The translations under genes and the position numbers were made by a program. The notes below the pieces were generated by a model. The model made no database searches, was not told the origin of the DNA, and saw only the letters and a program-made list of their open reading frames with translations. This document shows, one piece after another, positions 1 to 5,870 of a stretch of 9,622 nucleotides of DNA. Source of the stretch: Candidatus Omnitrophota bacterium (GTDB lineage Bacteria > Omnitrophota > Gorgyraeia > Zapsychrales > Zapsychraceae); the NCBI GenBank assembly GCA_029567025.1, contig JAKQLT010000061.1, positions 1-9,622 on the forward strand. The letters are read 5' to 3'. Position 1 is the first letter of the stretch. Each line of letters opens with the position of its first letter.

Positions 1-53
1 AGACTGATAAAATTGAGCCTCATTTATCTGTTGAGCTGGAAGTAAAAAATTAA
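1..53 (+). CDS. Possible 3' end of a gene entering from the left (partial)
   Basis: One reading frame is open from the left edge and ends at a TAA at 51-53. It gives a hydrophilic tail, TDKIEPHLSVELEVKN. The length is far too short to identify a family, and an open frame of 16 codons can occur by chance. It is recorded only because the next credible gene runs the other way, so a + strand gene ending here is plausible. Function unknown. Confidence 0.25.
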   Translation, partial: TDKIEPHLSVELEVKN

Positions 54-110
54 AATAACCATTGCTTAATAGGAAGTGTATAACTTTGCAATGAGAAATC
101 AATTTTATAC

Positions 111-248
111 TTGGGATACAAATGTCCTTCTTTCAATTTAATATTTCCAGTTTTTGGTACTGATTCAGTCGTCCCTGCTTTAATTGGACTAGCTGTCTAC
201 GCTCTAGGATATATTTATCGTAAAAAGCAGGAGCAAGATAACAAGTAA
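111..248 (+). CDS. Questionable small ORF or gene remnant ending in a membrane-anchor-like tail
   Basis: A frame open from position 84 to a TAA at 246-248 ends in a segment that looks like a C-terminal membrane anchor: GTDSVVPALIGLAVYALGYI followed by a basic tail YRKKQEQDNK. The arrangement (short spacer, hydrophobic helix, positive tail) recalls cell-surface sorting tails of the PEP-CTERM kind, but no PEP motif is present. There is no ATG in frame; TTG at 111 is the only usable start and it has no Shine-Dalgarno sequence. The frame also overlaps the 3' end of the convergent STT3-like gene by 34 bases. It could be the remnant of a larger gene broken by the two in-frame stops at 51 and 81, or a chance ORF. 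No function is assigned. Confidence 0.2.
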   Translation: MGYKCPSFNLIFPVFGTDSVVPALIGLAVYALGYIYRKKQEQDNK

Positions 249-2509
249 AACAAACTATAAGGAATTCCTTTTCCGTATTGATTCGAGGAGATAGTGCAGG
301 TCATATCTTGAAGATTGATTTTAATATTTTCTGCAAAGATAATGGTATGGTTTTCTTTGCTGATTTGTGGTAAGGCGCCGCTATATTTTTTGACTCCGCC
401 GGATAATTGCCATAAGAAATCAATATATTCTCGAGAATGACGATTAGGGACTTTTTTGAATTCTTGAGGATCTTTATTAATGGTCTCTATCGCTTTAAAG
501 TTCCAATTCCCCAAGAAACTTAATTGGATATTTCTTTCGACAAATTCATTATATAAAAGGCAGTAAGAAGCCGGTGGTTTCTTGTGAGTGAGAGATAACA
601 GATGGTTTATTTTTATATCATCAGGAATAATGGTTTTAAGTTTTTGATAGGCCTGTTGACGGTTGAGAGGCAGAATGGTTTTTAAAATAGTGACGCTTAA
701 AGACACTGGAAAGCCTAATGTTTCTAAATATTCTGCCGCCTGATTGCCGCTATTATGAAGCATCCGTAGAATTCCTAAAGCTTCTGTTTCATCCTGGCTT
801 AAAAAGAAATTCGCGAGCCAATAGCCCTGAGGGACATTAATAGTCCCTCCGTCGAAGATAACGCGGCGTTTTGCCATGGATGTAATAAAATGCCCAGGAG
901 GCCACCATGTCGCGATAATGCTTTCCGACGGAGTTTTTGTCTTTATTTCACGCATAGTGTTATCCCAGGCGTCATTATAAATATTAGTCACAAGGGTGTT
1001 AATTTGTGAACGTATTGACGAAAAAGGAATTAAGCTTAATAAAAGAACAGAAAGTGATAAGGCGAAAAAGATATAATGAATTTTTTTATTTTTAAATTGT
1101 AAAAGAATATTTTCAAAGAAGCAGAGGGTTTTGTCTAATCCGACAGGAAAAAGGATGCTAAAAGGAATAAGGCATAATAAAATAAAACGTTGCGCGCCTA
1201 AAGAGAGAACAAGAAGGGTCAAAAATAATAGGACCATTGTTAAGGGCATAAAAAAATTTTGAACATTGGGTTCGGATTTCGTTTTAATCGTTAAAAAAAT
1301 ATCGAGAATATTTTTAAAGACACCAAGGAGGATAAAGCTAAAAAATAAAAATCCGCCCGTCAGCTCTATGATTGTTCCTAAGGATGCTTCGTGTAATTCT
1401 CCGACGCTGATAAAAATGTCCGGCCAGACAGAAAGTTGAGGGGTTAAGAAATTTTTAAGCGCCGCCCATCCTTCTGCAAAGAGGATGAAAAAATCTTTAA
1501 CGCCGAAAGCGATGCTGATCGTTAAAAAAGAAGTTGTTAGAAAGATAACGAGTGATAGACCAGTTTCTTTAAAGGTAAGAAGAAATTTTTTTAAAAATAT
1601 TCTCTGAAGAATAAAAGCTCCGATTATACTCGCCGATAAGATACAAAAGAGGAACATCCATCCTTGCCAGAAATGAGCATATAATGTGATCGCTAAAGAC
1701 ATCAAAATGATAAAAGTTATCATTTTTTTGTTTTCTTTAAGATGTTGGAAAGCGTAAAAGAATAAGCAAAGAATCGTTAAAGGAAAAAATAGATTATAGG
1801 GGTCATTGTCATACCATCCATAAAGACTACGTTTAAGAAATATGGGTGATAATAAATAAAAAATGGAACCTGTGAATGCAACTGTGGGGCGAATATTTAA
1901 TAGAAATAATAACAGGAGGAAAGGGATTAAGGATAATCCGCTGATTAAAAGCGGGGTAAAGCTTACGGCATGCATCAGAGAAATAGATGGATAGAAGAAT
2001 TGAATCGTTTTATAAATGAAAATTCCTATATAAGGATGGAGCGTTAAAGGCACCCAATGCCCTAAGGGGGCTAACATCAGGTCATTTAGAAATTTCCCGC
2101 CTTGGACTTTGGATCCGAGATGCCCCGTCGTCAGAATATTTTCTGTGAGTCCGTAATAATAAAAAGGATCGGCCTCCAATAAATAAGGCGTTTGTGATTT
2201 TTGAGGTCGGTTTTTCTCTAACTCCATTTTAAGTTTATTAATTGTGATGTTGATATTGTTTTTTTCTTTTTTGATTAATTCATTGAAAAGGTTTTTAGCT
2301 AAAATATCGCGCTGCGTTTTTTCTAAAAAAGGATTTTGTTTCTCTGTTTGAAGATTGGCGACTTCACGGAGTTTGGTTAAAACAATAATGGTTGCTTTTT
2401 CTGATGAATCATCGGAAGAATAAGAGAGTAAAGGGTGCAACCGAACGTATGTTCCGATAGTTAAACTGATGAGGCCAATAAAAAGGTATTTTATAGTACG
2501 AGAAGGCAT
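215..2509 (-). CDS. STT3/PglB/AglB-like oligosaccharyltransferase family membrane protein with a variant WWD motif
   Basis: This 764-residue protein looks like a single-subunit oligosaccharyltransferase, the enzyme class that moves a lipid-linked glycan onto asparagine on the periplasmic face of the inner membrane. Seen directly: a first TM helix at about 7-26; an acidic motif EADPFYYY at 112-119 at the place of the first DXD; GWYDNDPYNLFFP at 231-243, matching the second DXD loop; SVGE at 368-371, like the SVSE/TIXE motif of external loop 5; an arginine in GAQRF (438-442) in a late TM helix; many hydrophobic helices to about residue 500; and a soluble C-terminal domain starting with WWPPGH at 535-540 and MAKRRVIFDGGT at 545-556. 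That last pair sits where STT3 proteins have WWDYG and an A-R-x-DG stretch. Odd points: the Asp of WWD is Pro, and residues about 30-108 form a charged, partly helical insert before the first motif. No clear Shine-Dalgarno precedes the ATG. The gene lies 55 bases after the protease with no terminator between, so co-transcription is likely. The fold assignment is fairly secure; the activity is not. Confidence 0.82.
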   Translation of the reverse strand: MPSRTIKYLFIGLISLTIGTYVRLHPLLSYSSDDSSEKATIIVLTKLREVANLQTEKQNPFLEKTQRDILAKNLFNELIKKEKNNINITINKLKMELEKNRPQKSQTPYLLEADPFYYYGLTENILTTGHLGSKVQGGKFLNDLMLAPLGHWVPLTLHPYIGIFIYKTIQFFYPSISLMHAVSFTPLLISGLSLIPFLLLLFLLNIRPTVAFTGSIFYLLSPIFLKRSLYGWYDNDPYNLFFPLTILCLFFYAFQHLKENKKMITFIILMSLAITLYAHFWQGWMFLFCILSASIIGAFILQRIFLKKFLLTFKETGLSLVIFLTTSFLTISIAFGVKDFFILFAEGWAALKNFLTPQLSVWPDIFISVGELHEASLGTIIELTGGFLFFSFILLGVFKNILDIFLTIKTKSEPNVQNFFMPLTMVLLFLTLLVLSLGAQRFILLCLIPFSILFPVGLDKTLCFFENILLQFKNKKIHYIFFALSLSVLLLSLIPFSSIRSQINTLVTNIYNDAWDNTMREIKTKTPSESIIATWWPPGHFITSMAKRRVIFDGGTINVPQGYWLANFFLSQDETEALGILRMLHNSGNQAAEYLETLGFPVSLSVTILKTILPLNRQQAYQKLKTIIPDDIKINHLLSLTHKKPPASYCLLYNEFVERNIQLSFLGNWNFKAIETINKDPQEFKKVPNRHSREYIDFLWQLSGGVKKYSGALPQISKENHTIIFAENIKINLQDMTCTISSNQYGKGIPYSLFYLLSCSCFLR

Positions 2510-2564
2510 AGTAGTTTTTTTGATAAAACAATTTTTTGATGAGATCGTTAAGAATAGCTATTTT

Positions 2565-3323
2565 TCATTTGGGTGTATTATATCTGTTTTTCAGAAATTC
2601 CAAATAAAGTTTTTTGATTTTATTCGAAGGAACCGCAAGCGCCGATCGGTCTTGTTTTTCAAATTTTCCCATCATGATGCCAATGAGTTTACCGTCTCGC
2701 GAAAGAATCGGCCCGCCGCTGTCTCCGTTGTACATATTCATATTTATTTTGATGAGTTCTATTTCGCGTTTGTTATTAATTGTGGTTGTTCCGAGACTTA
2801 TAATTTTTCCGCTTGAAATGGTATTGTTAAGGATGTCAGAGCTTCCAATATGGACGACTTCTGCGCCCAGTTGAATGTTGTTAGGATCTTCAAGTTCAAC
2901 GAAATACAGATGCTTAGACGCGTTTATTTTCATAAGAGCAAGGTCTTGATCGGTTGAAATAGAAATGATTTGTGCTGTGAATGATGTGCCGTCAAGAAGT
3001 TTAACAAAGATATTTTGAGTTCCATAAATAGCGTGGAGATTTGTAATAATAAATCCATCGGGGCTTATAATGACTCCTGCGCTTTTTTGAACATAGGTTG
3101 ATTTTTTTATATTCTCGGCGATTATCATTTTGTGTGTTGTTGTGTCGATTCCTAATGCAGTAGGCGATGAAGGAAGAATTTGTGTTTGAAACGCTGTTAT
3201 ATCAACAATGGATTCGCGTATTTTTAACATTTCTGAAATGAGGGAATTTTGAGCGTTCGCAAAACAAGAAAATAAAAAATAAACAATCAAAGCGATAAAA
3301 AAATATTGTGCTATTTTTTTCAT
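2565..3323 (-). CDS. Secreted trypsin-like (DegP/HtrA-type) serine protease without a PDZ domain
   Basis: The 252-residue product starts with a Sec signal peptide (MKKIAQYFF..., hydrophobic to about 20, probable cleavage after ANA at 22-24), so the mature enzyme should be periplasmic or exported. The chymotrypsin-fold triad is visible: His97 in TNLHAI, Asp127 in STDQDLALMKI, and Ser202 in NGDSGGP. The spacing and surrounding residues are those of the trypsin-like domain in DegP/HtrA proteases. Unlike DegP, DegQ and DegS, the chain stops soon after the protease domain, so there is no PDZ domain to sense unfolded tails. The frame is open for 44 codons further upstream, but the MKK start is chosen because it begins a proper signal peptide and because the promoter at 3330-3358 would leave the longer form untranscribed. 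There is no Shine-Dalgarno sequence, in keeping with a leaderless message. It is the first gene of a likely two-gene unit with the STT3-like gene. Substrates are unknown; quality control of envelope or glycosylated proteins is only a guess. Confidence 0.85.
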   Translation of the reverse strand: MKKIAQYFFIALIVYFLFSCFANAQNSLISEMLKIRESIVDITAFQTQILPSSPTALGIDTTTHKMIIAENIKKSTYVQKSAGVIISPDGFIITNLHAIYGTQNIFVKLLDGTSFTAQIISISTDQDLALMKINASKHLYFVELEDPNNIQLGAEVVHIGSSDILNNTISSGKIISLGTTTINNKREIELIKINMNMYNGDSGGPILSRDGKLIGIMMGKFEKQDRSALAVPSNKIKKLYLEFLKNRYNTPK

Positions 3324-3329
3324 AAGGCC

Positions 3330-3358
3330 ATTGTAACGTTTTGGCTTCGCGCATTCAA
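3330..3358 (-). promoter_or_regulatory. Sigma-70-type promoter of the protease gene, possibly leaderless
   Basis: Read on the minus strand there is TTGAAT (3353-3358), a 17-base spacer, and TACAAT (3330-3335): 4/6 and 5/6 matches to consensus at ideal spacing. Only six bases (GGCCTT) separate the -10 box from the protease ATG at 3321-3323, so transcription would start at or next to the A of the ATG. That fits the absence of a ribosome-binding site. Confidence 0.6.
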
Positions 3359-3408
3359 TAGAGAAATGATTGCACAAAATGTAGTGGAATAAAAAATTAA
3401 TTAAAAGA

Positions 3409-3436
3409 TTTGCAGAAAAAACCGCTATGCTACAAT
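3409..3436 (+). promoter_or_regulatory. Candidate promoter of the lipoprotein gene
   Basis: TTTGCA (3409-3414), a 16-base spacer and TACAAT (3431-3436) form a reasonable sigma-70-type promoter. The expected start is near 3443, about 27 bases before the chosen ATG at 3470. It diverges from the protease promoter within the same 146-base intergenic region, so one regulator could control both, though no clear operator is visible. Confidence 0.45.
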
Positions 3437-3469
3437 GAAATAAAAAACAATTCAAAAAAAGGAATGATA

Positions 3470-3952
3470 ATGAGAAAGACTATTTATTTTATTTTTGTTC
3501 TTTTTATTTTTATAGGTTGCGCGGCTGTGCGCGATATCAAAGATGATTATTTAGGAGGAGCGAAAGACCCTATTCCTTTGAGCGACGCTAAAATAACATT
3601 TAAAGAAAATTATTTGAGGGCTGATCGTCCTGCTTTTAACGCGCAAACAACACGTCGGTTTATTTATATGGCGCAGGAAAAAATATTAACCATTGCTCAA
3701 TATAAGGAAGATTTTGACCTTTTATCTGCAACAATTGATCAAGAGCCCATGATGCCGGAAGGTTTTTCGTATGCCTTTATTCATATAAAACCTAAACAAG
3801 AAAAAATTTCACAATATGGGAACAAGACTTATTTGGTAGTGATTGCTTTATTGGGAGAAAGGATTGTTTATGCGGACATTTTTGAGCCACCATCAGCAGA
3901 TCCTTTTTATCGGTATAAAAGAATTGTTGATTTGATTGGTCAAAATCGTTAG
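3470..3952 (+). CDS. Small predicted lipoprotein of unknown function
   Basis: The 160-residue product begins MRKTIYFIFVLFIFIGC, a short basic n-region, a hydrophobic core and a lipobox-like FIGC with Cys17, followed by AAV. It should be lipid-modified at Cys17 and anchored in an envelope membrane. The residue after Cys is Ala, not Asp, so by the E. coli rule it would go to the outer membrane; whether that rule applies here is unknown. The mature part is hydrophilic, with no cysteine and no recognisable domain; its end has alternating hydrophobic stretches (YLVVIALLGERIVYADIFE) that suggest beta-structure. AGGA at 3460-3463 lies 6 bases before the ATG at 3470, which is why this start is preferred to the in-frame ATG at 3464. 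It is transcribed away from the protease and is separated from the PilZ gene by 179 bases. I do not recognise the family. Confidence 0.75.
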   Translation: MRKTIYFIFVLFIFIGCAAVRDIKDDYLGGAKDPIPLSDAKITFKENYLRADRPAFNAQTTRRFIYMAQEKILTIAQYKEDFDLLSATIDQEPMMPEGFSYAFIHIKPKQEKISQYGNKTYLVVIALLGERIVYADIFEPPSADPFYRYKRIVDLIGQNR

Positions 3953-4019
3953 TCCTTTCCAAAAGATTTTTGCGATTTATTTTTATTATTTTTCAGCAAT
4001 TATTTTCTTTCTCCGTCTT

Positions 4020-4039
4020 AAGAAAGCCCTTTCTTTTTT
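4020..4039 (+). terminator. Weak candidate intrinsic terminator after the lipoprotein gene
   Basis: AAGAAA (4020-4025) can pair with TTTCTT (4030-4035) around a GCCC loop, followed by a run of T. The stem is only A-T pairs and would be unstable, and the surrounding sequence is very T-rich on this strand, so this is a weak call. Confidence 0.25.
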
Positions 4040-4074
4040 CTATTCTTCTTACCTTTTTTTTACTATTTATAAGT

Positions 4075-4080
4075 TATACT
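4075..4080 (+). promoter_or_regulatory. Possible -10 box upstream of the PilZ gene
   Basis: TATACT, a 5/6 match to the -10 consensus, lies 51 bases before the PilZ ATG. The -35 region is only a T-run (no TTGACA-like box at 16-18 bases), so the call rests on the -10 box alone. If real, transcription would begin around 4087 and the T-rich stretch upstream would be non-coding, supporting the ATG at 4132. Confidence 0.3.
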
Positions 4081-4131
4081 TTTATTGAGAATGCATTTCC
4101 CAATACCTTAAATTTTAAAAAGGTTTTTATA

Positions 4132-4530
4132 ATGGTTGATTTTTCTAAAAAAGACTTTTTTATAGAGAAAAGAGAGTATCCGCGTATTAATGACCCTTGT
4201 GTGCTTCGATTCCGGCGGATTTTTGCGGTAGAAACCGCTTCTGATAAAGAGCATGTCCATTGGGATTCTTCTATTTCAAGGAATATTTCGCGAAAAGGAG
4301 TGCTTTTTAATTCTTCCTACCAGTATCAGCCGGGTGATATTTTAGAGATGACCATAAAAACTTCACGATTAGATAAAGAATTGGTTTGTTATTGCCGTGT
4401 TATTCGTTCTGGATATCCGACGGCAACACGTATTTTTTGTCAAACAGCTGTTTGTATTGAGCGTGTTGAAAAAGGGATGGGAGAATCCTTCCGTCAATCT
4501 ATAGAAAATGCAATTAAATATAAAAATTAA
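4132..4530 (+). CDS. Single-domain PilZ protein, predicted c-di-GMP receptor
   Basis: The 132-residue cytoplasmic protein is essentially one PilZ domain, a small beta-barrel that binds the second messenger cyclic di-GMP. Both ligand motifs are intact: RxxxR as R14-EYP-R18, and the (D/N)xSxxG motif as NISRKG at 51-56. The remaining sequence alternates short strands up to about residue 110 and ends in a helix (GESFRQSIENAIKY). AAAAAGG at 4117-4123 sits 8 bases before the ATG at 4132, supporting this start. The frame stays open upstream to a TTG at 3970 and would add about 54 very hydrophobic residues, but that stretch is T-rich and lacks a ribosome-binding site. PilZ proteins often act on pili, flagella or exopolysaccharide machinery; the pilus-like operon starts about 500 bases downstream, beyond the tRNA gene, so a link is an inference. 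Confidence 0.8.
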   Translation: MVDFSKKDFFIEKREYPRINDPCVLRFRRIFAVETASDKEHVHWDSSISRNISRKGVLFNSSYQYQPGDILEMTIKTSRLDKELVCYCRVIRSGYPTATRIFCQTAVCIERVEKGMGESFRQSIENAIKYKN

Positions 4531-4555
4531 TTTTTAACTTCTTGTTTCGCAAGCA

Positions 4556-4579
4556 TTTTCATAAAGCAATTGATGAAAA
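4556..4579. repeat. Inverted repeat between the PilZ and tRNA genes
   Basis: TTTTCAT (4556-4562) and ATGAAAA (4573-4579) are perfect 7-base arms around a 10-base spacer. There is no T-run after it, so it is not an intrinsic terminator. It ends 4 bases before the -35 box of the putative tRNA promoter, where it could be an operator, but in AT-rich DNA it could also be chance. Confidence 0.25.
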
Positions 4580-4583
4580 CCGC

Positions 4584-4612
4584 TTTACAGTTTGTCTAAA
4601 GTTTGATATAAA
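4584..4612 (+). promoter_or_regulatory. Probable promoter of the tRNA-Lys gene
   Basis: TTTACA (4584-4589), a 17-base spacer and TATAAA (4607-4612) make a good sigma-70-type promoter. Transcription would start near 4619, giving a 5' leader of roughly 59 bases to be removed by RNase P. Confidence 0.5.
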
Positions 4613-4677
4613 TACCACCATATTTTTTCGAAATACAGTCGAGCAAAAAATTATTTAAATGAAGTAGGTTTTTTGTT

Positions 4678-4753
4678 GGGCCATTAGCTCACATGGTAGA
4701 GCAACTGACTCTTAATCAGTGGGTAGCAGGTTCGATTCCTGCATGGCCCACCA
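4678..4753 (+). tRNA. tRNA-Lys (anticodon CTT)
   Basis: A complete 76-base cloverleaf can be folded by eye: acceptor stem GGGCCAT with ATGGCCC, D-arm GCTC...GAGC, anticodon stem ACTGA/TCAGT closing the 7-base loop CTCTTAA with anticodon CTT, and T-arm GCAGG/CCTGC with loop TTCGATT. The discriminator is A and the 3' CCA (4751-4753) is encoded. It reads AAG codons. It stands alone between its own promoter and a strong terminator. Confidence 0.96.
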
Positions 4754-4764
4754 TTTTTTGATTA

Positions 4765-4778
4765 CATGTTGTAACATG
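4765..4778. repeat. Short palindrome just after the tRNA
   Basis: CATGTT-GT-AACATG is a perfect 6+6 inverted repeat with a 2-base centre. It lies between the tRNA 3' end and the terminator. It may form a small hairpin in the tRNA precursor that affects 3' processing, or may be chance. Confidence 0.25.
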
Positions 4779-4786
4779 GTGAAAAT

Positions 4787-4826
4787 AAAGGATTTCTTTT
4801 AAAAGAGAAATCCTTTTTCTTTTTTT
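4787..4826 (+). terminator. Strong intrinsic terminator after tRNA-Lys
   Basis: AAAGGATTTCT (4787-4797) and AGAAATCCTTT (4806-4816) form a perfect 11-base-pair stem around an 8-base loop, followed by a T-rich tail (TTCTTTTTTT) ending at 4826. It closes the tRNA transcript and isolates the pilus-like operon downstream. Confidence 0.85.
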
Positions 4827-4900
4827 AGGGGAAGGGAAAAGATCGTAATGTTTTAGTCAAAAGAACAGAAATTTTAGACGTAAAATACATTAAAAATGAT

Positions 4901-4928
4901 TTGTATGTTGATTAAAATATTATAGAAT
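4901..4928 (+). promoter_or_regulatory. Candidate promoter of the pilus-like operon
   Basis: TTGTAT (4901-4906), a 16-base spacer and TAGAAT (4923-4928; 5/6 match) are the best promoter-like pair I can see in the AT-rich gap between the terminator and the ATPase gene. The predicted start near 4935 gives a 5' leader of about 90 bases. The whole gap is so AT-rich that other -10-like boxes exist. Confidence 0.35.
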
Positions 4929-4944
4929 AAAATTAAATATTATA
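4911..4944. repeat. Direct repeat overlapping the putative operon promoter
   Basis: AAATATTATA occurs twice, at 4915-4924 and 4935-4944, each preceded by ATTA-type sequence. The copies are 20 bases apart, about two helical turns, so both would face the same side of the DNA, as paired operator sites do. The low sequence complexity makes chance a real alternative. Confidence 0.35.
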
Positions 4945-5024
4945 TTAAAGTTAAATAATAGTTTTATTTGTGCCTGCTGATAAAATATTTTTTTAAATTA
5001 TTGACTCTAAGTAAGACTTAAAAA

Positions 5025-5870
5025 ATGAACTATTATAAAATCATAGGATTAGAACGAGAGCCTTTTTATACAAGTCCGGATCCTTCCTTTTTTTATGATT
5101 CCCCCAAACATCACAATGCTTTAATGAAGTTAATGATTTCTATCCGTTTAAAACGTGGATTAAGCGTTGTCTTTGGCGATGTCGGAACAGGAAAGACAAC
5201 CCTTTCACGCAAGCTTTTTCAAATGATGAAAGAACGGCAAGATATTCTTATTAACATGATATTGGATCCGACATTTCCTACCGAAGAACTTTTTTTACAG
5301 GCATTATTAAGGACTTTTAAAATCGAATTATCCACGCAGAAAACAAGCATTTTAGATTATAAGGCCGCTATAAAAAATTTTCTTTTTCAAAAATGTGTTG
5401 AAGAAAATAAAGTTGTTGTTTTATTGATTGATGAAGCTCAAAAACTCAATGAAGTAGCGTTAGAGTCTTTAAGGATACTTCTTAATTATGAAACCAATGA
5501 TTGTAAAATGCTGCAATTGGTTTTATTGTCGCAGTTGGAGCTCTTACCTAAAATACAAGCTATGAATAATTTTTGGGATCGTATTGGCATGAAATATGTT
5601 TTACAGCCTTTAAATGAGGAAGAAACAAAGCAGATGATCAATTTTCGTTTAGAACAAGCCGGCTATAAATTTGGCATCGGACTTTTTAGCGATGAAGCGA
5701 TTGCGGAAATTTATAAATATACTAAAGGGTATCCAAGAAAAATAGCCGCACTTTGTCATGAGGCTTTGAAAGAATTAGTGATGGAATCGAAATTGTTTGT
5801 TGAAGCGGATTTGATAAAACATCTTATTGAAGAAGAGATGAGCCTAAAAGGAGAAATGGTCCGTGGCTGA
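5025..5870 (+). CDS. ExeA/GspA/MshM-type AAA ATPase of a pilus or secretion system
   Basis: The 281-residue protein has the ExeA-family layout: the N-terminal signature YYKIIGLEREPF with PDPSFFYDSPKHHNAL (about 3-34), Walker A GDVGTGKTT (51-59, Lys57), Walker B VVVLLIDEAQ (130-139, Asp136-Glu137), a sensor-1 region LQLVLLSQLEL (164-172), and sensor-2 KGYPRKI (234-240, Arg238). ExeA/GspA of Aeromonas helps assemble the secretin and carries a C-terminal peptidoglycan-binding domain; MshM of the MSHA pilus is the short form. This protein ends right after the ATPase module and has no TM segment, so it is of the MshM length and probably acts on the cytoplasmic face of the inner membrane. It opens the operon; the next gene overlaps its end by 8 bases. 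No good Shine-Dalgarno precedes the ATG, and a small inverted repeat (TAAGT-AAG-ACTTA, 5008-5020) sits there instead. Confidence 0.87.
   Translation: MNYYKIIGLEREPFYTSPDPSFFYDSPKHHNALMKLMISIRLKRGLSVVFGDVGTGKTTLSRKLFQMMKERQDILINMILDPTFPTEELFLQALLRTFKIELSTQKTSILDYKAAIKNFLFQKCVEENKVVVLLIDEAQKLNEVALESLRILLNYETNDCKMLQLVLLSQLELLPKIQAMNNFWDRIGMKYVLQPLNEEETKQMINFRLEQAGYKFGIGLFSDEAIAEIYKYTKGYPRKIAALCHEALKELVMESKLFVEADLIKHLIEEEMSLKGEMVRG

Noticed and set aside
2469..2874. Open frames on the + strand opposite the 3' part of the protease gene and the start of the STT3-like gene
   Set aside because: They lie antisense to well-supported genes, have no ribosome-binding sites and give no recognisable protein features.
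3324..3455. N-terminal extension of the protease by 44 codons
   Set aside because: It would place a non-signal sequence before a complete signal peptide, and the good promoter at 3330-3358 lies inside it.
4678..4753. The tRNA gene as an attachment site for an integrated element
   Set aside because: No integrase gene and no second copy of the tRNA 3' end is present in the window; the flanks look like ordinary chromosome.
4828..5024. A riboswitch or small RNA in the gap before the ATPase gene
   Set aside because: The gap is AT-rich with only very short inverted repeats; no stable stem set or known riboswitch core can be seen.
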